A stretch of DNA of 64,000 nucleotides, from assembly GCA_951394405.1 (NCBI GenBank), contig OX596341.1, positions 1,054,001 through 1,118,000 of the forward strand, read 5' to 3'. This DNA comes from Coprinellus micaceus (lineage: Eukaryota; Basidiomycota; Agaricomycetes; Agaricales; Psathyrellaceae). Positions 24,606 to 36,397 of this stretch are shown here, piece after piece. The notes below the pieces were generated by a model, which did no database searches, had not been told where the DNA came from, and worked only from the letters and a program-made list of their open reading frames with translations. A program made the position numbers and the translations under genes. The stretch's first letter is position 1, and each line of letters begins with the position of its first letter.

Positions 24606-25740
24606 ATGTATCGAGTAGCGTCTCGATTGGTGCGTCGTACTCGAGCACACTCAAGTCTGCGGCGTCTGAAATAGGTGTATAGCCCAAGAAGACCCTGCTG
24701 GCCGCGGCCACAGGCGTCGTTCTGGTCGACAGGAAGGACAAGGTGAGTTTTCCGCGTGTTCACGGTTGGTTGGATGACTGACCAACTGGTATTGGACGTT
24801 ATAGCTCTCAATATACTCAGAGTCTTCTCCTGAAGTCCTCCTGGTTGAGACGACTTCACCTCTCGAGCAGCAAATCGCCGGCGTGCGCAAACAGGTCACG
24901 GGTACCTACCAAGGCGCACACTCGTACCTCCAGGGATGGATCTCGAAGTGGATTAGTGTCGAGCAGGCTGTTGAAAGTGCGTGGCAAGCTGACTCCCACT
25001 GTCTCATCTATCTAAACCAAACTCGCAACCCAACAGACCGTGTAAAGTCGATCGTCTCGCCGAACGAGTCCCTCACCCCGGGATTGCTCTACGTCGGCGT
25101 CGCCACCCTCACTGGATCCATCATCTCGCGCAACCGCTTCATCCTCACCCGGTTCCTCCTACCCCCAGTCTTCCTCATCGCCTCAGCGAACCACTTCCTC
25201 CCTAAGACCACCCACAACCTTTCGAGCTACCTCGGCTCCCTCGAGGATACCTACGCCCCTACGCTCGCCGAGAAGCACGAGATTGGCAAGGCCCACAGTG
25301 CTATGGCCTGGGAGAGACTAAAGGAGGCCACGGCTGACGCCCGTGCGAAGGTCAACACGACCGCGTTGAGCGGTGTGGAGCGAATCCAAGGCGCCACTGG
25401 TCTCAAGGTCAAGGAGACTCTTGGTTGGGGGCAGCAGGCTGCCAAGAAGTGGGAGCGCAAGGTGGTTGAGGTCGCCCATGTTGCTGAGGAGGAGGTCGAG
25501 AAGGTCGTCAAGGCTCCATTTGTGGACGCGGAGACCGCCAAATTCGGTAAGGAGGTTCGGGAGAAGGTCGTTGAGGCTTTCCATGATGCCGAGCGGGAGG
25601 TGGAGAAGATTATACATGCTCCTCACGTTGGCGCTAATGAGGAGGCCAGCAAGTCGGTGGAAGAGGTTCGCGAGAAGGTCACTGGGGCTCAGGAGGATGT
25701 CAAGGGGCAAAAGGACAAGAACCCTCCCAAGCTAGTGTAA
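24606..25740 (+). CDS. MICOS complex subunit, Mic26/Mic27 (apolipoprotein O-like)
   Basis: Inner-mitochondrial-membrane protein of the MICOS complex, which shapes cristae junctions. Exon 1 is only eight codons (MYRVASRL, 24606-24629); a 50-nt GTGCGT...TATAG intron leads to PKKTLLAAATG. This splice removes an in-frame TAG, which decides the model. Further introns follow near 24742 and 24977, giving VEQAVENRVKSIVSPNESLTPG. The conserved core is LTPGLLYVGVATLTGSI and the second span FLLPPVFLIASANHFLPKT, with a GS-rich turn in between, then NLSSYLGSLEDTYAP. The C-terminal 130 residues are a charged amphipathic helix with repeats of VEKVVKAP / VEKIIHAP type. Length about 305 residues is somewhat long for the family because of this tail. 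Confidence 0.85.
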
Positions 25741-26401
25741 CGTCCCCATTTCTTTATAGACCATTTATTAGACGCTTTTTGAACTGTCCAATCTCCGCAC
25801 AGACCCCATCAACCTCAAAGTATAATCCACGACGGGACCTGTTGGGCTTCAGTATGTATTGCAGCGGTGCCTTCGCCCCGCGGCTGCCACGGTGCCGCAT
25901 GGTAGGTGTGCCTACAGCAGAGCAATCGGGATCCTACATGCCGGGTGGTAGGTCCGTTGGCGGCACCATCGGCCAAGCAGCAAGTGTTGGGTGAAGGTGA
26001 CACTGAACTCAGTGGTGGTTCCGAGAGGGGAATGGCCCAGGAGTACCGAGCGGCGGAAGATCCTTGCCGCATCTTATCGTATCTCGCTTCTGACTGGCGA
26101 CATAGTCCGAACTGAGTTGGGAGCTCGCTTCTACAAATGAGGATCGACCGTGTGGGGTTGTTTGCGATTGATGGACTCGGAGCCGCTCAAGTGCATACGG
26201 AGAGGAGGGGCGCTCGCCTGGCGAAAAATGGGACAGGGCAACGGCGAGGGACGATAGGACCAAAAACCCAAGAGAAGGGGTTCGATTTCGAAGTCAGGGG
26301 AGTCCAACATCAAGAGACGGGAGCCTGGCCCGTTGGTGCCAGTTAGCCTCGACGTCCCTCGGTAACTTGAAACGTCTTCTTCTCTGCTGTCCACACCGCT
26401 C
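25741..26401. other. Intergenic
   Basis: No gene supported; open frames on both strands show no motif or codon bias I can trust. Confidence 0.4.
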
Positions 26402-26410
26402 CGCTATAGT

Positions 26411-26548
26411 CAGACTCCAAACCAGCGCCAGCGGCCCTCACGATCTTTCAGTGTGTTTCCCGGCCTTTCCTCGGAACAATCAACCACTTGGCCGCTCACA
26501 CTGGGATTCAAAGGTTCGTGAGGTCCTCAGGCGCTGGTTTGGAGTCTG
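26411..26548. mobile_element. 138-bp foldback MITE with 9-bp target duplication
   Basis: Ends are a perfect 19-bp inverted repeat, CAGACTCCAAACCAGCGCC at 26411-26429 and its complement at 26530-26548. Imperfect pairing continues inward (CTCACGA...CAGTGTG on both arms), so the whole element can fold into one hairpin. It is flanked by the identical 9-mer CGCTATAGT at 26402-26410 and 26549-26557. A 9-bp target duplication is characteristic of Mutator-like transposases, so I infer a MULE-derived non-autonomous element. There is no coding capacity. Confidence 0.8.
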
Positions 26549-26557
26549 CGCTATAGT

Positions 26558-27460
26558 ATGAGGCAACATCTTCGGTCCGAGACTCAGATTCTCGGAATTC
26601 CGTGCCCCATCCTTTCAGTCACGAGCCAAATGACTGCCAAGCGCACTTAATATAGAACCCCGGAGGATCGTGATAATTGAAGGTTAAGGTCGTAAACGTT
26701 TAAACCCCGAATCGTGCTCCAGAAGGCATTCTCTTGGCTGAATGCCGGGAAGTGTTCACAGATAATCCAGCTGTCTGAAGGTGGCAGAAGCGCCTGTGTT
26801 CAATCCTAGGTATATGGCCTTTGGAGACGATCATCGTGACCACGCCGAAAGGGGAGGGCGTAGGTCACGTCGAGGTATCCCAACTTCCCCATCGATAAAT
26901 CGAGGAGCTATCCCCACAGAGATCGACATATGAAAGGGAGCCGAGTTTTAATTACGTCCCTGCCTACTTCAGCGGAACTCGATAACGTTACGGCCTTCTC
27001 AGTACGGCAACTTGGACTACCTGTCCTGGGATACTAAAATGCTGTAGCGTTCAGCCCAGCGTCGATTGGGGGAAATGAACACTACCACAAGTCCATCGTA
27101 ATTAGTTGCACGGAATCCATGAAATGTGACACAAGTATTAGACATGGGCATGAGGTCTGCCAGCAGGAGGCGCGCACATTCAGATCGGCACATATCGAGC
27201 ATAACGAAAAGATAGTGTGTTAAGCACAGCTTAATTTGTGTGTATATCCAGAAATGGGACAAGTTACAGACTATGACCGAGGGACTGTCTAGAAGGGAAC
27301 AACAGACTTGAGCAAGAGAGACGGGACTCTCGTAAAAGGCCCGGTAATACAGCTCTTCTGAAGGGACCGTGTTGTACGTTGGTGTTCCCATCTCTACTTG
27401 CAGCTCTAGCTTCTTGTGCCCCGATTGAATTTGATTTCTCAGCGAGCTCATCGGCACCAC
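26558..27460. other. Intergenic
   Basis: Nothing supported. A minus-strand frame at 27017-27463 is open for 148 codons but resembles no domain I know and overlaps the start of the GTPase-like relic on the other strand. Confidence 0.35.
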
Positions 27461-27469
27461 CATGGGTCC

Positions 27470-28505
27470 CCAATGCTACTTTCTCTATCCTATCGAGATC
27501 GCGTACAGCAGAGCACCATTCCTACTTAATTTCGCCGCACGCCTTTCCTGGACTCGCCCTTGCGTCTTCACCCCGTAGCTGTTTTGGTACCACTGGCTGC
27601 GGAAGCAGTACTGTAAGGGCCCCACAGTGTACCCCATGGCGTCAATTCACCTGGTTGACCCAATTATCAGTTCATAAACGACTTGGGAAGAGGATCGGCC
27701 AACCAAGAGTTTAGGCTCATGGAGGTTGGCAGCGGCCTCTCGTCTTGCACTATCGACGTTCAGTGGACCCAACTCATCCCCAACAATCCGCCCGACCACA
27801 CAAAGAAATACAACTTATTCATCGGGGACGTACCCGGCTTCAACAACACCTCCAAGGACTTGACAGATAATATCATCGTCCAAAGAATCTAGGAAAGCCT
27901 TAAAGAGAGGTGGGACATCCTGGTATCCACGCCGGAACATCGAAAGGGACTGACAAGTTCTAAGAATGGCACCACACGAGACCTGCTACCTAGGATTATT
28001 GTTTCTCTGGGACATTAATGCTGATAGGTCGAAAGGTTCATGGCCGACTTACGAAGCAGACACTCCCTTCATCAAAACCGAGGTCAGCCCGGACGCGTTG
28101 AAGAGCCTCACCCTTGTCACCACAAAGTGGCCCTCTAGCATAAACGCGACCACACAAGAAGTCAGCAGCAGCCAAACACAATCGATTGCTTCGGGTTCAT
28201 CCAACGCCCGTCGGGAAGCGGCCGAAGCCAAGCACACTCAGGTTGCGACAGCTGTCTCGGATCTCCTCTCCGCAGGCGCTCAGCTGCATGCATGCAGGAG
28301 AGACGGCGATGGTTGGAATATCATTTACGAGCTAGTCGAAAGAGTTCATGGAACGGGCTGCGTCATCGACTCGCAGTCCCTCGACGCAGTGCCCATGCCT
28401 GCAACTCCGCAGGAGAGGACCAAGCAGTCTCGCTTGGGGCGGATCCTTAGCTGGCTTACGTGTTCGTCCATCGGCGTTCTCCTTGGACAAAAGAAACCTC
28501 CCTGA
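27470..28505 (+). pseudogene. P-loop GTPase-like gene relic
   Basis: Close relative of the gene at 39595-40638 (minus). The P-loop exon reads CFGTTGCGSST (about 27578-27610). Next come FINDLGRGS, MEVGSGLSSCTIDVQWTQLIP and the G3-like motif GDVPGFNN, then LFLWDIN and a TTKW motif (27966-28505) and a C-terminal KQSRLGRIL. Two lesions: an in-frame TAG after VQRI near 27890, where the relative has Arg-Asp, and loss of the GT donor ahead of the P-loop exon (ATTTCG where the relative has ATGTACGC). The exon ending in the P-loop is joined by sound sites, and much of the frame is kept, so decay is recent. Confidence 0.65.
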
Positions 28506-30490
28506 CGCGTTTCATCTTAGGCTGCAAGCCCTCCCCTGTTGACAATGCCTGATCAGTGCCTGCGAGTCGGTGCAGAGACCCGTATAGTTGTCCCACATTA
28601 TGACCTGGTGATGCCTCCTTTCCCTGGGGCCTGGGCGGCGTAGAGATGCGGAGGAACACGCTTCATAGGCCTCACCGAGCCGGCGTACGCACTGGCGCAA
28701 ACAAAGACAAAAGGGGTGTATTAAATAGATAGAGCGATAGGATATGGCGAATGACTGTGAAGGAAGGCGAAACGAGTGGGGTGAAGGTCGGGAGAAAGGG
28801 AAACTCGAAACTCTCGAACCGAATGCCGGTGTGCTGAGGGTATATGTGCGTGTGCGGATGCGCAGCCACCAGGGGGATCAACACTACGAGTGACAGATGC
28901 GAGATGGGGAGGGTCGCTATCCCCGAAACGAGATGTCCAGCTGACCTCGCGCCATGCCCGCTGAGCGCGAGATATCGCTCCATCGTCGTCTCCTTCCTAA
29001 TCGCGAAGCAGTCGGCGGTTGGGACTTCACTCTCAGGCGCTCAGGCATCCCCACAGCAGTTATATTTGTCGGACGCGGTGTATTTAGGACCATAGAATCG
29101 GGCCACTTTCTCCATTTCCCCCGAGGGAAGCACAGCAGTGCTTCAAAGCTTCTTCTTACCCCAATTTCACTATCCGATGGCGCACAGAGGATTGTTCACA
29201 GGCGAAAGAGTGCCATGGTCTTCTTCACAATCTTGAGACACGTCAATGGTGGTATCACAGGGAAGTCTCGGCACATCCACAAGGATTCGAGCCAGGAGGT
29301 AGGCCACATAACGCGAAACGCCGAATGGTGCGCGGGTTTCACGATGGCGTAGACATCTAACTCGCTCATTTACGGCGATGTCACAGTGGGGCGCCTGATT
29401 CCGCGCTCGGTGATTTTGCCCAAGAATCGGCATGGGACTTCCTTTTTGTCAACCCCTTCTCCCGAGTTACTATTGAGCAGTCGGAACGTAGGCAGGTACA
29501 ACTACTGACTAGGAATCCCGTCTAATCGAACATCTTCATTTCTTTTCACTGCCTCGCCAAAGTGAAAAGTGAAGTATCCATTCAAATGGTAAGGGGTCCG
29601 AGGCCATCGGTCCGCGGCGGGATTGCGTGGGATGCAACTAGCGATCAGCTCCTCGGTTTGAATCAGAAGTTCGGTTTGCCTCCCTAACCACACCGTTTGG
29701 CCTCATTCTTTTCAGGCATTTGTACGGTCACCTACCCGAGCTCAACTCCAAATTTTGAGGCTCACGGGAGGAGGGGAAGGCGTCCGAACTGGAGGTCGGT
29801 GTGTCGGCTTGGCGGGGTTTTGTCAGGGAAACCGGACCTAAAACGCACAGCAGCCGAACCTATGTAGTTGTGGAGTTGTCCAAACAGAGGCGGGAAGCCA
29901 TACTGGGAAGTCCCCGACATCTGGACTCGTATCTAGCAGCGTGGACTTGCCTATACTCTCGGAAAAGGGAGGTTGTGGCCCTTGCACTTGTCCTGACCTT
30001 TTTGCTATTGAAACTTCGCCCGTAGTATGTAGGGAGTATTCTCCCCAGTACTTTCTCCTTCGAATCCAGCAGCGGGATACGTGACCTCCGGATGTGGGCA
30101 CCGCCTGTGTTTGGCCACTTCGCTCCAAAGCTACGCCAATATCCAATTATTCCCGCTACTTGAAAAGTAGAGGGTCTTGGGACGGACCTCAAACTACGAA
30201 AGAAAATTTCATGTTTTCTTTGTGCCGATCAGTGGGGCGGTCGGCCCGTGCATTCCGAGGGAAGGAGATTCCCACCACCCGCGTTTCGCCCTTGTCCCTT
30301 TGGTCGCCTGTTGCTTTCACTCCACAACGCCTCCCTTTTCTGGTCGATACTGTCTCTCTTCTTTGCGTCATCCGTTATTCATGATCCAATAATGGTTTCA
30401 ACATCATTTCCCTTGCGTCGTCCAAAAGCTTTCGCGTCGTTTGTCTTGGTTTTCAACAACCCATCCTACCATTACCACGATTTTCCTCTA
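28506..30490. other. Gene-poor intergenic region
   Basis: Short open frames on both strands, none with recognisable motifs or splice-linked continuation. No feature supported. Confidence 0.4.
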
Positions 30491-30509
30491 TGCCTGTTCC
30501 CGATTTCTT

Positions 30510-30620
30510 TCTGGAGTGCGCTGGCTGACCTATGGAGAAGACGACGACACTTGGGAGGCAAGACAAGATCTGGAGGAATGTGCGGCTTTGGATCGTTGGG
30601 AAGAGTATCAGGTTATCGTG
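30510..30620 (+). pseudogene. Chromodomain-like fragment
   Basis: In the + frame open at 30441-30641 the translation reads VRWLTYGEDDDTWEARQD, then LEECAALDRWEEYQ. This fits the second half of a chromodomain: the VKWKGYG...TWEP strand and the C-terminal helix starting with C and ending in an acidic EEY. A splice donor (GTGAGT) follows directly. I cannot find the N-terminal strand (hydrophobic-rich, YxVExIL type) or a start codon in good context upstream. It is either one exon of an unfound small gene or a retroelement or HP1-like relic. Confidence 0.45.
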
Positions 30621-30775
30621 AGTGCATACCTTTCCTCCTAGCGTCTTACTCTTACACGCATGACCAGCCCATCAGCCAGCAATGCAGATGCTTGGCCGAC
30701 ACCGTCCCGAGCACGACGTACGACGTGGACAAAGTCGTCGCCAACGAGGGCAACGCGATATTTAGGATAGCTTAA

Positions 30776-32089
30776 GGAATTGTAATTCAACCGACCAATG
30801 CAGACGCGACGGTAGCGGGCTTGGCCACTCGTTGGCGCCTATATTTGTGTTTTCGGTCTACTTATCGTTTCTAAGCTAGCTATCACGGGCGCTTAATTAT
30901 CTGAGGTGACTCATAGGTGACTCATAGGTGATAAACTGTGAAACAGGCGCGGTTTGCCGTTCAGAGAGCCTTTTTGGGCGGTCTGGGCGTGATTAGTGAT
31001 GGGTGTACCTCGTGCGGCTGCCGAGTTGGGGATAGGCAACATTTCGAGCCCCGCTCAACCCGCTCTGTGGGGACTTGATCCTGAAGCTATAATGTAATGA
31101 TAAGGAGAGGTTTCCTGGGACGATGCGACCGCCAAACAGAACGCCCAGGCGACTACAAGTGAAGTGAGATCTTCAAATGTCCGTTCAGAGGTGCGCCGCC
31201 CTAACCGCTCTCGAGCTGACGCGTAAGTATAACCCATTGTGACCGGGAATGCAGCGGAAGGACATCCCAATCAGGCGCGTTGCATCTCCCGGAGAATCAG
31301 TAGCTTCTCCGGGGACAGTACGTACCGGCAGTTGGCGAGAACCCAGTGACTCCAGATCTCACCTTTGTACGCCCGCGTCAGCACCGACCAAGATGACCTC
31401 AAACACCTGCACGCCGACCATCGCGCTTTCCCCTTGGGCAGGGCCTCACTTTCTCTGCGAAATGTTCATTGAAACGTAGTTCAGAAGCTTACAGGATGAC
31501 AATACCTTTCTCAGCGAGAGATGTGAGCGAAAATGAACAGCACTCCCCTTTTGTCAAATGGACAATTGGTAACCACATTCTGAATGAATCTTAATGAAAT
31601 GTCACCTCGGCGAGCCGTGCACGGTAACCCCGAGGCTATTTCAGCGCTAAAACGTCAGGATCTTCCACAGGGTTTCCAAGGTGGAAAGCTTTATCGTCAA
31701 GGACAGAGGTAAGCAACATATATCTCGCTTGGAAAGGGGCATTGAACAACTGAGCACGTTTTGCGCATACTGCAATGCGTTTTCAGTAGGAAATATGAGG
31801 TATTGCCAGAGGTGTTTGATACCCTTCTTCGCCCTTTTCGGGTGCCTTCGTATCCTACCGAATTATAGGGAATGAAATGAACGAGATTGCCACCCGGGCG
31901 GCGCATTGATTCCTTCAGACGTCGTCCTTGGGTTCGCCAGATCAAGAGCAGGGTTCCGCTTCGGAAACGACATAGCCGCATTGTGAGCAGTATGTTCAAG
32001 ATCGATGACGTCCTGCGGGAAATGCCGAGCCGACCAGAGGCTCCTCGCAGTGAACGCTTCCAAGTTAAGCATAGATTACGTGCACGTTG
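30776..32089. other. Intergenic; tandem GGTGACTCATA repeat
   Basis: An 11-bp unit, GGTGACTCATA, occurs twice in tandem with a partial third copy at about 30904-30931. No gene seen. Confidence 0.4.
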
Positions 32090-32500
32090 TCAAGGGTTGG
32101 ACACGATCTTCGATGCACCCTTCTCCAAATCATAGACGGGGGCTGAAAGCGTGTCACCCAGAAAGAATTCAAGGCCTCTAGGACCGACGTCGAGGTTTTG
32201 TTCATAGATACCTGACAAGATTGCCGCCCAGGTCGGCGTCGTTTCGATCGACCTCCCCGATAGGCGTGTACCCCATGTTCGGTTATGCGTCCCGCATGAG
32301 AACTTCTTGGGTGTGAATCCGTCGCCATGCAGGTGGTTGGCCGCGTAGGGTTCAAGGCTCAGCGCCCAGAAGCTGGAGGAAAATGCGAAGGGCGACGACT
32401 CCGAAGTGAGGACCATTTGGCGATCAGTCGAATTTGGCCATTCGAACGATATGAAGCACAGGTCCACGCTCGATAGCGTGCAATGTTTTCTGGATATGTA
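32090..32500 (-). pseudogene. Relic of the MYND-family gene
   Basis: On the minus strand, sequence from about 32490 leftwards aligns with 36825 onwards: CGCTATCGAGCG upstream, the conserved CTTCA...TCGTTCGAATGGC around the start codon, and later IYEQNLDV, LEFFLGDT and EKGASKIV, matching IYEQNLNI, LKFFLSDV and EREAPKFV of the intact gene. The frame is broken soon after the start (TGA within the first codons) and nothing after the first quarter is left. Confidence 0.65.
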
Positions 32501-33794
32501 TTGTCGGAAGGGGTGAAGGAGAGGAGAGTTTATGACCCTGGATTTGGGGTGCAGTGTCGAGCGGGCTTACTACGTTATCTTTCGTATTTTCACCGGGAAC
32601 GGTTTGCACTTAGTTGTCTGCCAGAGGTACTTTGGGTTCAAGTAGGAGTTGGTGAGTAAGGAAGGAGGCTTGATTACTAAAAGGCACCCACCTCAGCCTC
32701 GCGGTGGTCCTGTTTCTTGCCTGAGTTAAACGCTAAAACAGCCATCGACTTGGATCTACTGCCATGATCAGCTTGATGTGGCATATTGAGGGGCAGTATA
32801 GATGGAAGTTTCCTAGAAGGGGAATAATTATTGGCACCCATCGGCCTCATAACGTCAGCTCCACCCCTTCGACCGTGTGGTACCCGAGGGAAAGGGGGAA
32901 GGGTCACGGGACAATGACAGAGGCGCTTATTTCGAAGGGAAGGGTGTTTGAGTCCAAATCCATCTATATTCCGGGGTGCCGGTCCTGCTCGTCGATGCCG
33001 CCACGGTCGTTCCCCAAGATTCCTGTGCGTAGGATACCGAGATGCTCGGGGATATGTGGGGCAGGGCACAGGGTCGAGTACTTGGCAGTCGAATAATCGA
33101 GGGACCGTAGACAAATTGAGACGTTAACGTCGGGGGAGACGAGGCCCAGCTACTGTGCGGCCCTTAGGAGCGGGCGCGTTCACACTTTCGAACTTACGGC
33201 GCACAAGCCTTTCGAAGGTTTCAAATAGTTGTCAACAGGCCACCGTTGGTTTCCTCCACTTTGGCCGGCGAGTCGAAGGTGACTGGCGGAGGGTGGCCAG
33301 ATCGTTGGATTGTGGCTTTCCCCAGCCAAGTTCCAACGTGGGTACGTGGTATGGTTGTACAAGAGGGCAAGAACGCCCACTAATCGTAGTCTTGTTCCTC
33401 GTCTCTAGGGTGGGACAAGAACCGCGGAACTGGACTTGAAAAGACCCACTTTTTCAGTGCGGTAATCAGATTCGAGCGTCGAGGTGAACTTGAGGCCTTG
33501 GTGCATGAAAGGATAGGCCAATGGGCCCAGAGCGCCCAACGAAAGTTCCTGGGCCCCTATCCGATTCCACTGCACGTGACGCTGACACCCATCAAGGCCG
33601 CGGCGGTGATGGTGAGTCGAAGTTCCTTCTTCTCTTTCACCACCGCGAGGTCTTTACGACCGCTCGATCCTCGACTGTCATTTACCTGCCTAGCACGTAT
33701 CTCTGAAGATACCAGGACTCTACGACCGAGGAGAGTTGGGCAGCGTTTATACAACTCATAGTGCAGAACATCGACAGGAAGGACGGTATCCGGG
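32501..33794. other. Intergenic
   Basis: Several unrelated open frames; none recognised. The 300 bp before 33795 should hold the promoter of the next gene but shows no clear TATA box. Confidence 0.35.
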
Positions 33795-34881
33795 ATGGAG
33801 TCGCTCAATCTAAACACCCTCGTCAACTCGTTACCGGCACAGGCGAATGCGGAGAAGGAGCTTTTGAACGACTTCAAAGGTATGTGTGACGACACTTCAT
33901 CCTGTTATACCACTAACAGGGTCCTTCCTATCTCTCTCCACCCAATGATTTCCCTCTCAATTCCGACACAATCTTTTCTATCCCACCGGAACGAACGAAT
34001 GTAGCCGCCGCACTAAGCATAACGACACTTTACCGCTCGAGTCGCAAGAACGCGAAACGGGCCTACAACACCGGCTACGCAACAGCGTGCCAAGACCTAC
34101 TCAACTTTATCCAGCACAACGTCTCCGTCGAAGGCAGCGATCCATCAAATCCATCGGGGATGGTGAGCAGGGTGATGGACTGGACGGAGGCGAGGCTGGA
34201 TGCGATTAGGGCGACGGAGGAGGACGAGGAAGAGGACGAGGAGCGCGAGAACGCTGGGGCAGCGAAGGGTGCGAGCGCGAAGCCCCAGGTCCCCACGAAG
34301 AAGGCCACGAATGCTGCTGCTTCGGTGCGTGGTTCTCTATTTCATTCCTGGCGTGTATTCATCGCCTCTTGTATATCTAGACTTCGGTTCTCCCTACACC
34401 CCACTCCCCCACCCAAAGCGCTGGTGGGAGGCTTCCACCCCAGCAGCCCTCATCGCCGTCGCCACCACCAGCGTCGACACTGCGGCCACACTATCACCGG
34501 CTAAATAAACTCCGGACGACGGGGACCGGGTCTGCTTCGACCGTTCCCTTTTTATCGACACAGTCCACGAGCATTCCTTCTTCCATCACCCCTACTGCAC
34601 TCAGTCCCGAATCGATGACGCCCTCTTCGCTGGACCCGGTGGTCATTGGGGCAGGCGCGAAGAGGCGTCATGCGGTGATGATGGTAGAGGGCCCAGGAGC
34701 GATAGCTACGCCCAGCCCAGCGTCGACGGAGGCGGCGGCGAGGAGGCGGACGAGGAGTGCGAGGAGTTTAGGGGTGACCACGGTGCATAACCAGAATCTG
34801 GGCGCGTTTGGGAGTCAGCAGAGCGAGGATATGGATGTGGAGGAGGAGGGGCGCGAGAGGAAGAGGGTGGCGAGGAGGTGA
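33795..34881 (+). CDS. HAPSTR1/TAPR1-like (C16orf72-type) protein
   Basis: Three exons: 33795 to about 33880, about 34005-34324 and about 34382-34881, with GTATGT...GTAG and GTGCGT...CTAG introns. The joined N-terminus reads NAEKELLNDFKAAALSIT and then TLYRSSRKNAKRAYNTGY, ATACQDLLNFI, a helical pattern (AA-x2-T-x-LY...GY-x2-G/A...DLLxFI) I associate with the HAPSTR1 (C16orf72, TAPR1) family of HUWE1-associated stress-response regulators. After it comes an acidic stretch (EEDEEEDEE), a Pro/Ser-rich low-complexity region and a basic end (KRRHA; ARRRTRSARS; RERKRVARR) that may be a nuclear localisation signal. Family call is moderate; function in fungi is unknown. Confidence 0.65.
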
Positions 34882-35514
34882 GACGGTAGCGTATGTATGT
34901 CTATGTTCTTTTTCATTGTGCATTTTGGTTTACCACCACATCTACTTACTTGAGCCTATGATACATCCATCCATCCGTTCTGTTGCATGTTACTTTCGTT
35001 ATCGTCCATCACACACACACCGAGTTTCAATCATTCTGTCAGTCTACACATCATACGTTACTTGTTCACATTTGCAAGCACCTTTTTGTATCAACACTGT
35101 CTGTCCCTCCCTGTTACCTCGTTCACCCCTCGTCCGCTCCTTCTCCCTGTGCTCCCTTCATCCCACCCTGGTATCGGCGCTGCAGCATCTCGCGTCTCGC
35201 ATCTTAACTTACTGTAGGTAGCTTTAACGATCTTTTTATCTGCTTCAGGTCATTTCAGTCCTTAGTTAGGTTTGCCTCTACTCTCTATACACTGGTTTAG
35301 CCACTGCCATGAAGTTTTGCGCCTCGAGGATGCAGGAGGACCTTGGATGGAAGAAGATCTGTATCAAAGCCGAGTGGAGAGATAAGATAAGATCTCATCA
35401 ACATTCCCAGATTAGATTAGATTGCCATTCAACCATCGCGTCATCATCCGCCGCCGTCTCCTATTTCTCCTCCCTCCATCTCACCCCCCGTACCCCCCAC
35501 CAGGAACTCTGAAA
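34882..35514. other. Intergenic, pyrimidine-rich
   Basis: Holds the 3' flank of the preceding gene, a CA repeat (ACACACACAC near 35009-35020) and AGATTAGATTAGATT / GATAAGATAAGAT repeats near 35380-35420. Pyrimidine-rich leader (35440-35510) ahead of the next ATG. Confidence 0.4.
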
Positions 35515-36397
35515 ATGATACCCTTATCATCAGACACGGTCTTTATCGACACCCTACACCTCTCCGCAACGATCGGGCCTGACTGCTGGGGAAAAACGCG
35601 CCCACAACCCTTCTCCATCTCGCTCTACCTCAACCTCGAGCCCAAGTACCTCGTTGCCTCTGGGGAGACGGACGAGGTGGAGAAGAGCGTGCATTATGGA
35701 CTCCTCACGAAGAAAGTGACGGGTCTGATCGGGAAGAAGAACGAGGAGGACGGGTGGGAGGGTGTGGACGCGTTGGTTCGAGACGTAGTTGAGGAAGCCT
35801 TCGAACTTGGAGGCGAATGCGTGCAGAGCGTCCGAATTGTCGTCGAAGTTCCAAAGGTTGTCCTACTCGCATCCTCATATGTTGTCGACACGACCCTTCT
35901 CGCGGAGTACGACCAGCCCAACGAGCCGACGACACTGCAGCCGAGCATCCGGCGGCCCAGAGAGCGGAGGCTTGTTGCGAAGAAGGTCGAGGTGAAAGAG
36001 GTTGTGGTACCGGTGATTATTGGTGTGAACCCTCCCGAACGTCTAGCGAAGCAGAGGGTTGTGACGGATCTGGTGTTCTATGAGCGTGTGGGGGAGGACT
36101 CTGTGGGACATGTGGGGTATGGGAAGGTTGTAGATGCGTTAGTGAAGGTACGATTACATTACTCTTTCGCTTTGTTTTCGAAATCTGTGACAATAAAGCT
36201 CAATGACGCCCTAGGATATTGAAGCTTCCGCGTATCTAACACTGGAGAAGTTCGTGCACGAGCTGGCACGGGAGGCGTTCAGCACAGAAAAGCGGATAGA
36301 GGGTGTTACGGTGCGTGCGAGGAAACCGAGCGCGTTAAGCTTTGCGGAGTTCTCTGGCGTGGAGGTCACGAGGTGTAGGCGAGACTATGGCCTGTAA
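35515..36397 (+). CDS. Dihydroneopterin aldolase (tandem FolB domains)
   Basis: Folate synthesis: converts 7,8-dihydroneopterin to 6-hydroxymethyl-dihydropterin. Two exons, 35515-36147 and 36215-36397, with a GTACGA...CTAG intron. Two FolB-like domains are visible: the first begins DTVFIDTLHLSATIGPDCWG and runs to VVVEVPKVVLLA; the second begins VVPVIIGVNPPERLAKQRV and ends VEGVTVRARKPSAL-type sequence (EGVTVRARKPSALSF). I start at MIPLSSD because the upstream in-frame extension is only basic/Pro-rich leader. In many fungi these domains are the N-terminus of the trifunctional Fol1 protein with HPPK and DHPS. Here the frame stops after RRDYGL and no HPPK follows, so it is either a stand-alone enzyme or a shortened Fol1. 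Confidence 0.85.

Noticed and set aside
30248..30775. 175-codon plus-strand frame
   Set aside because: It starts with GTG, has no motif, and overlaps the chromodomain-like stretch that lies in another frame.
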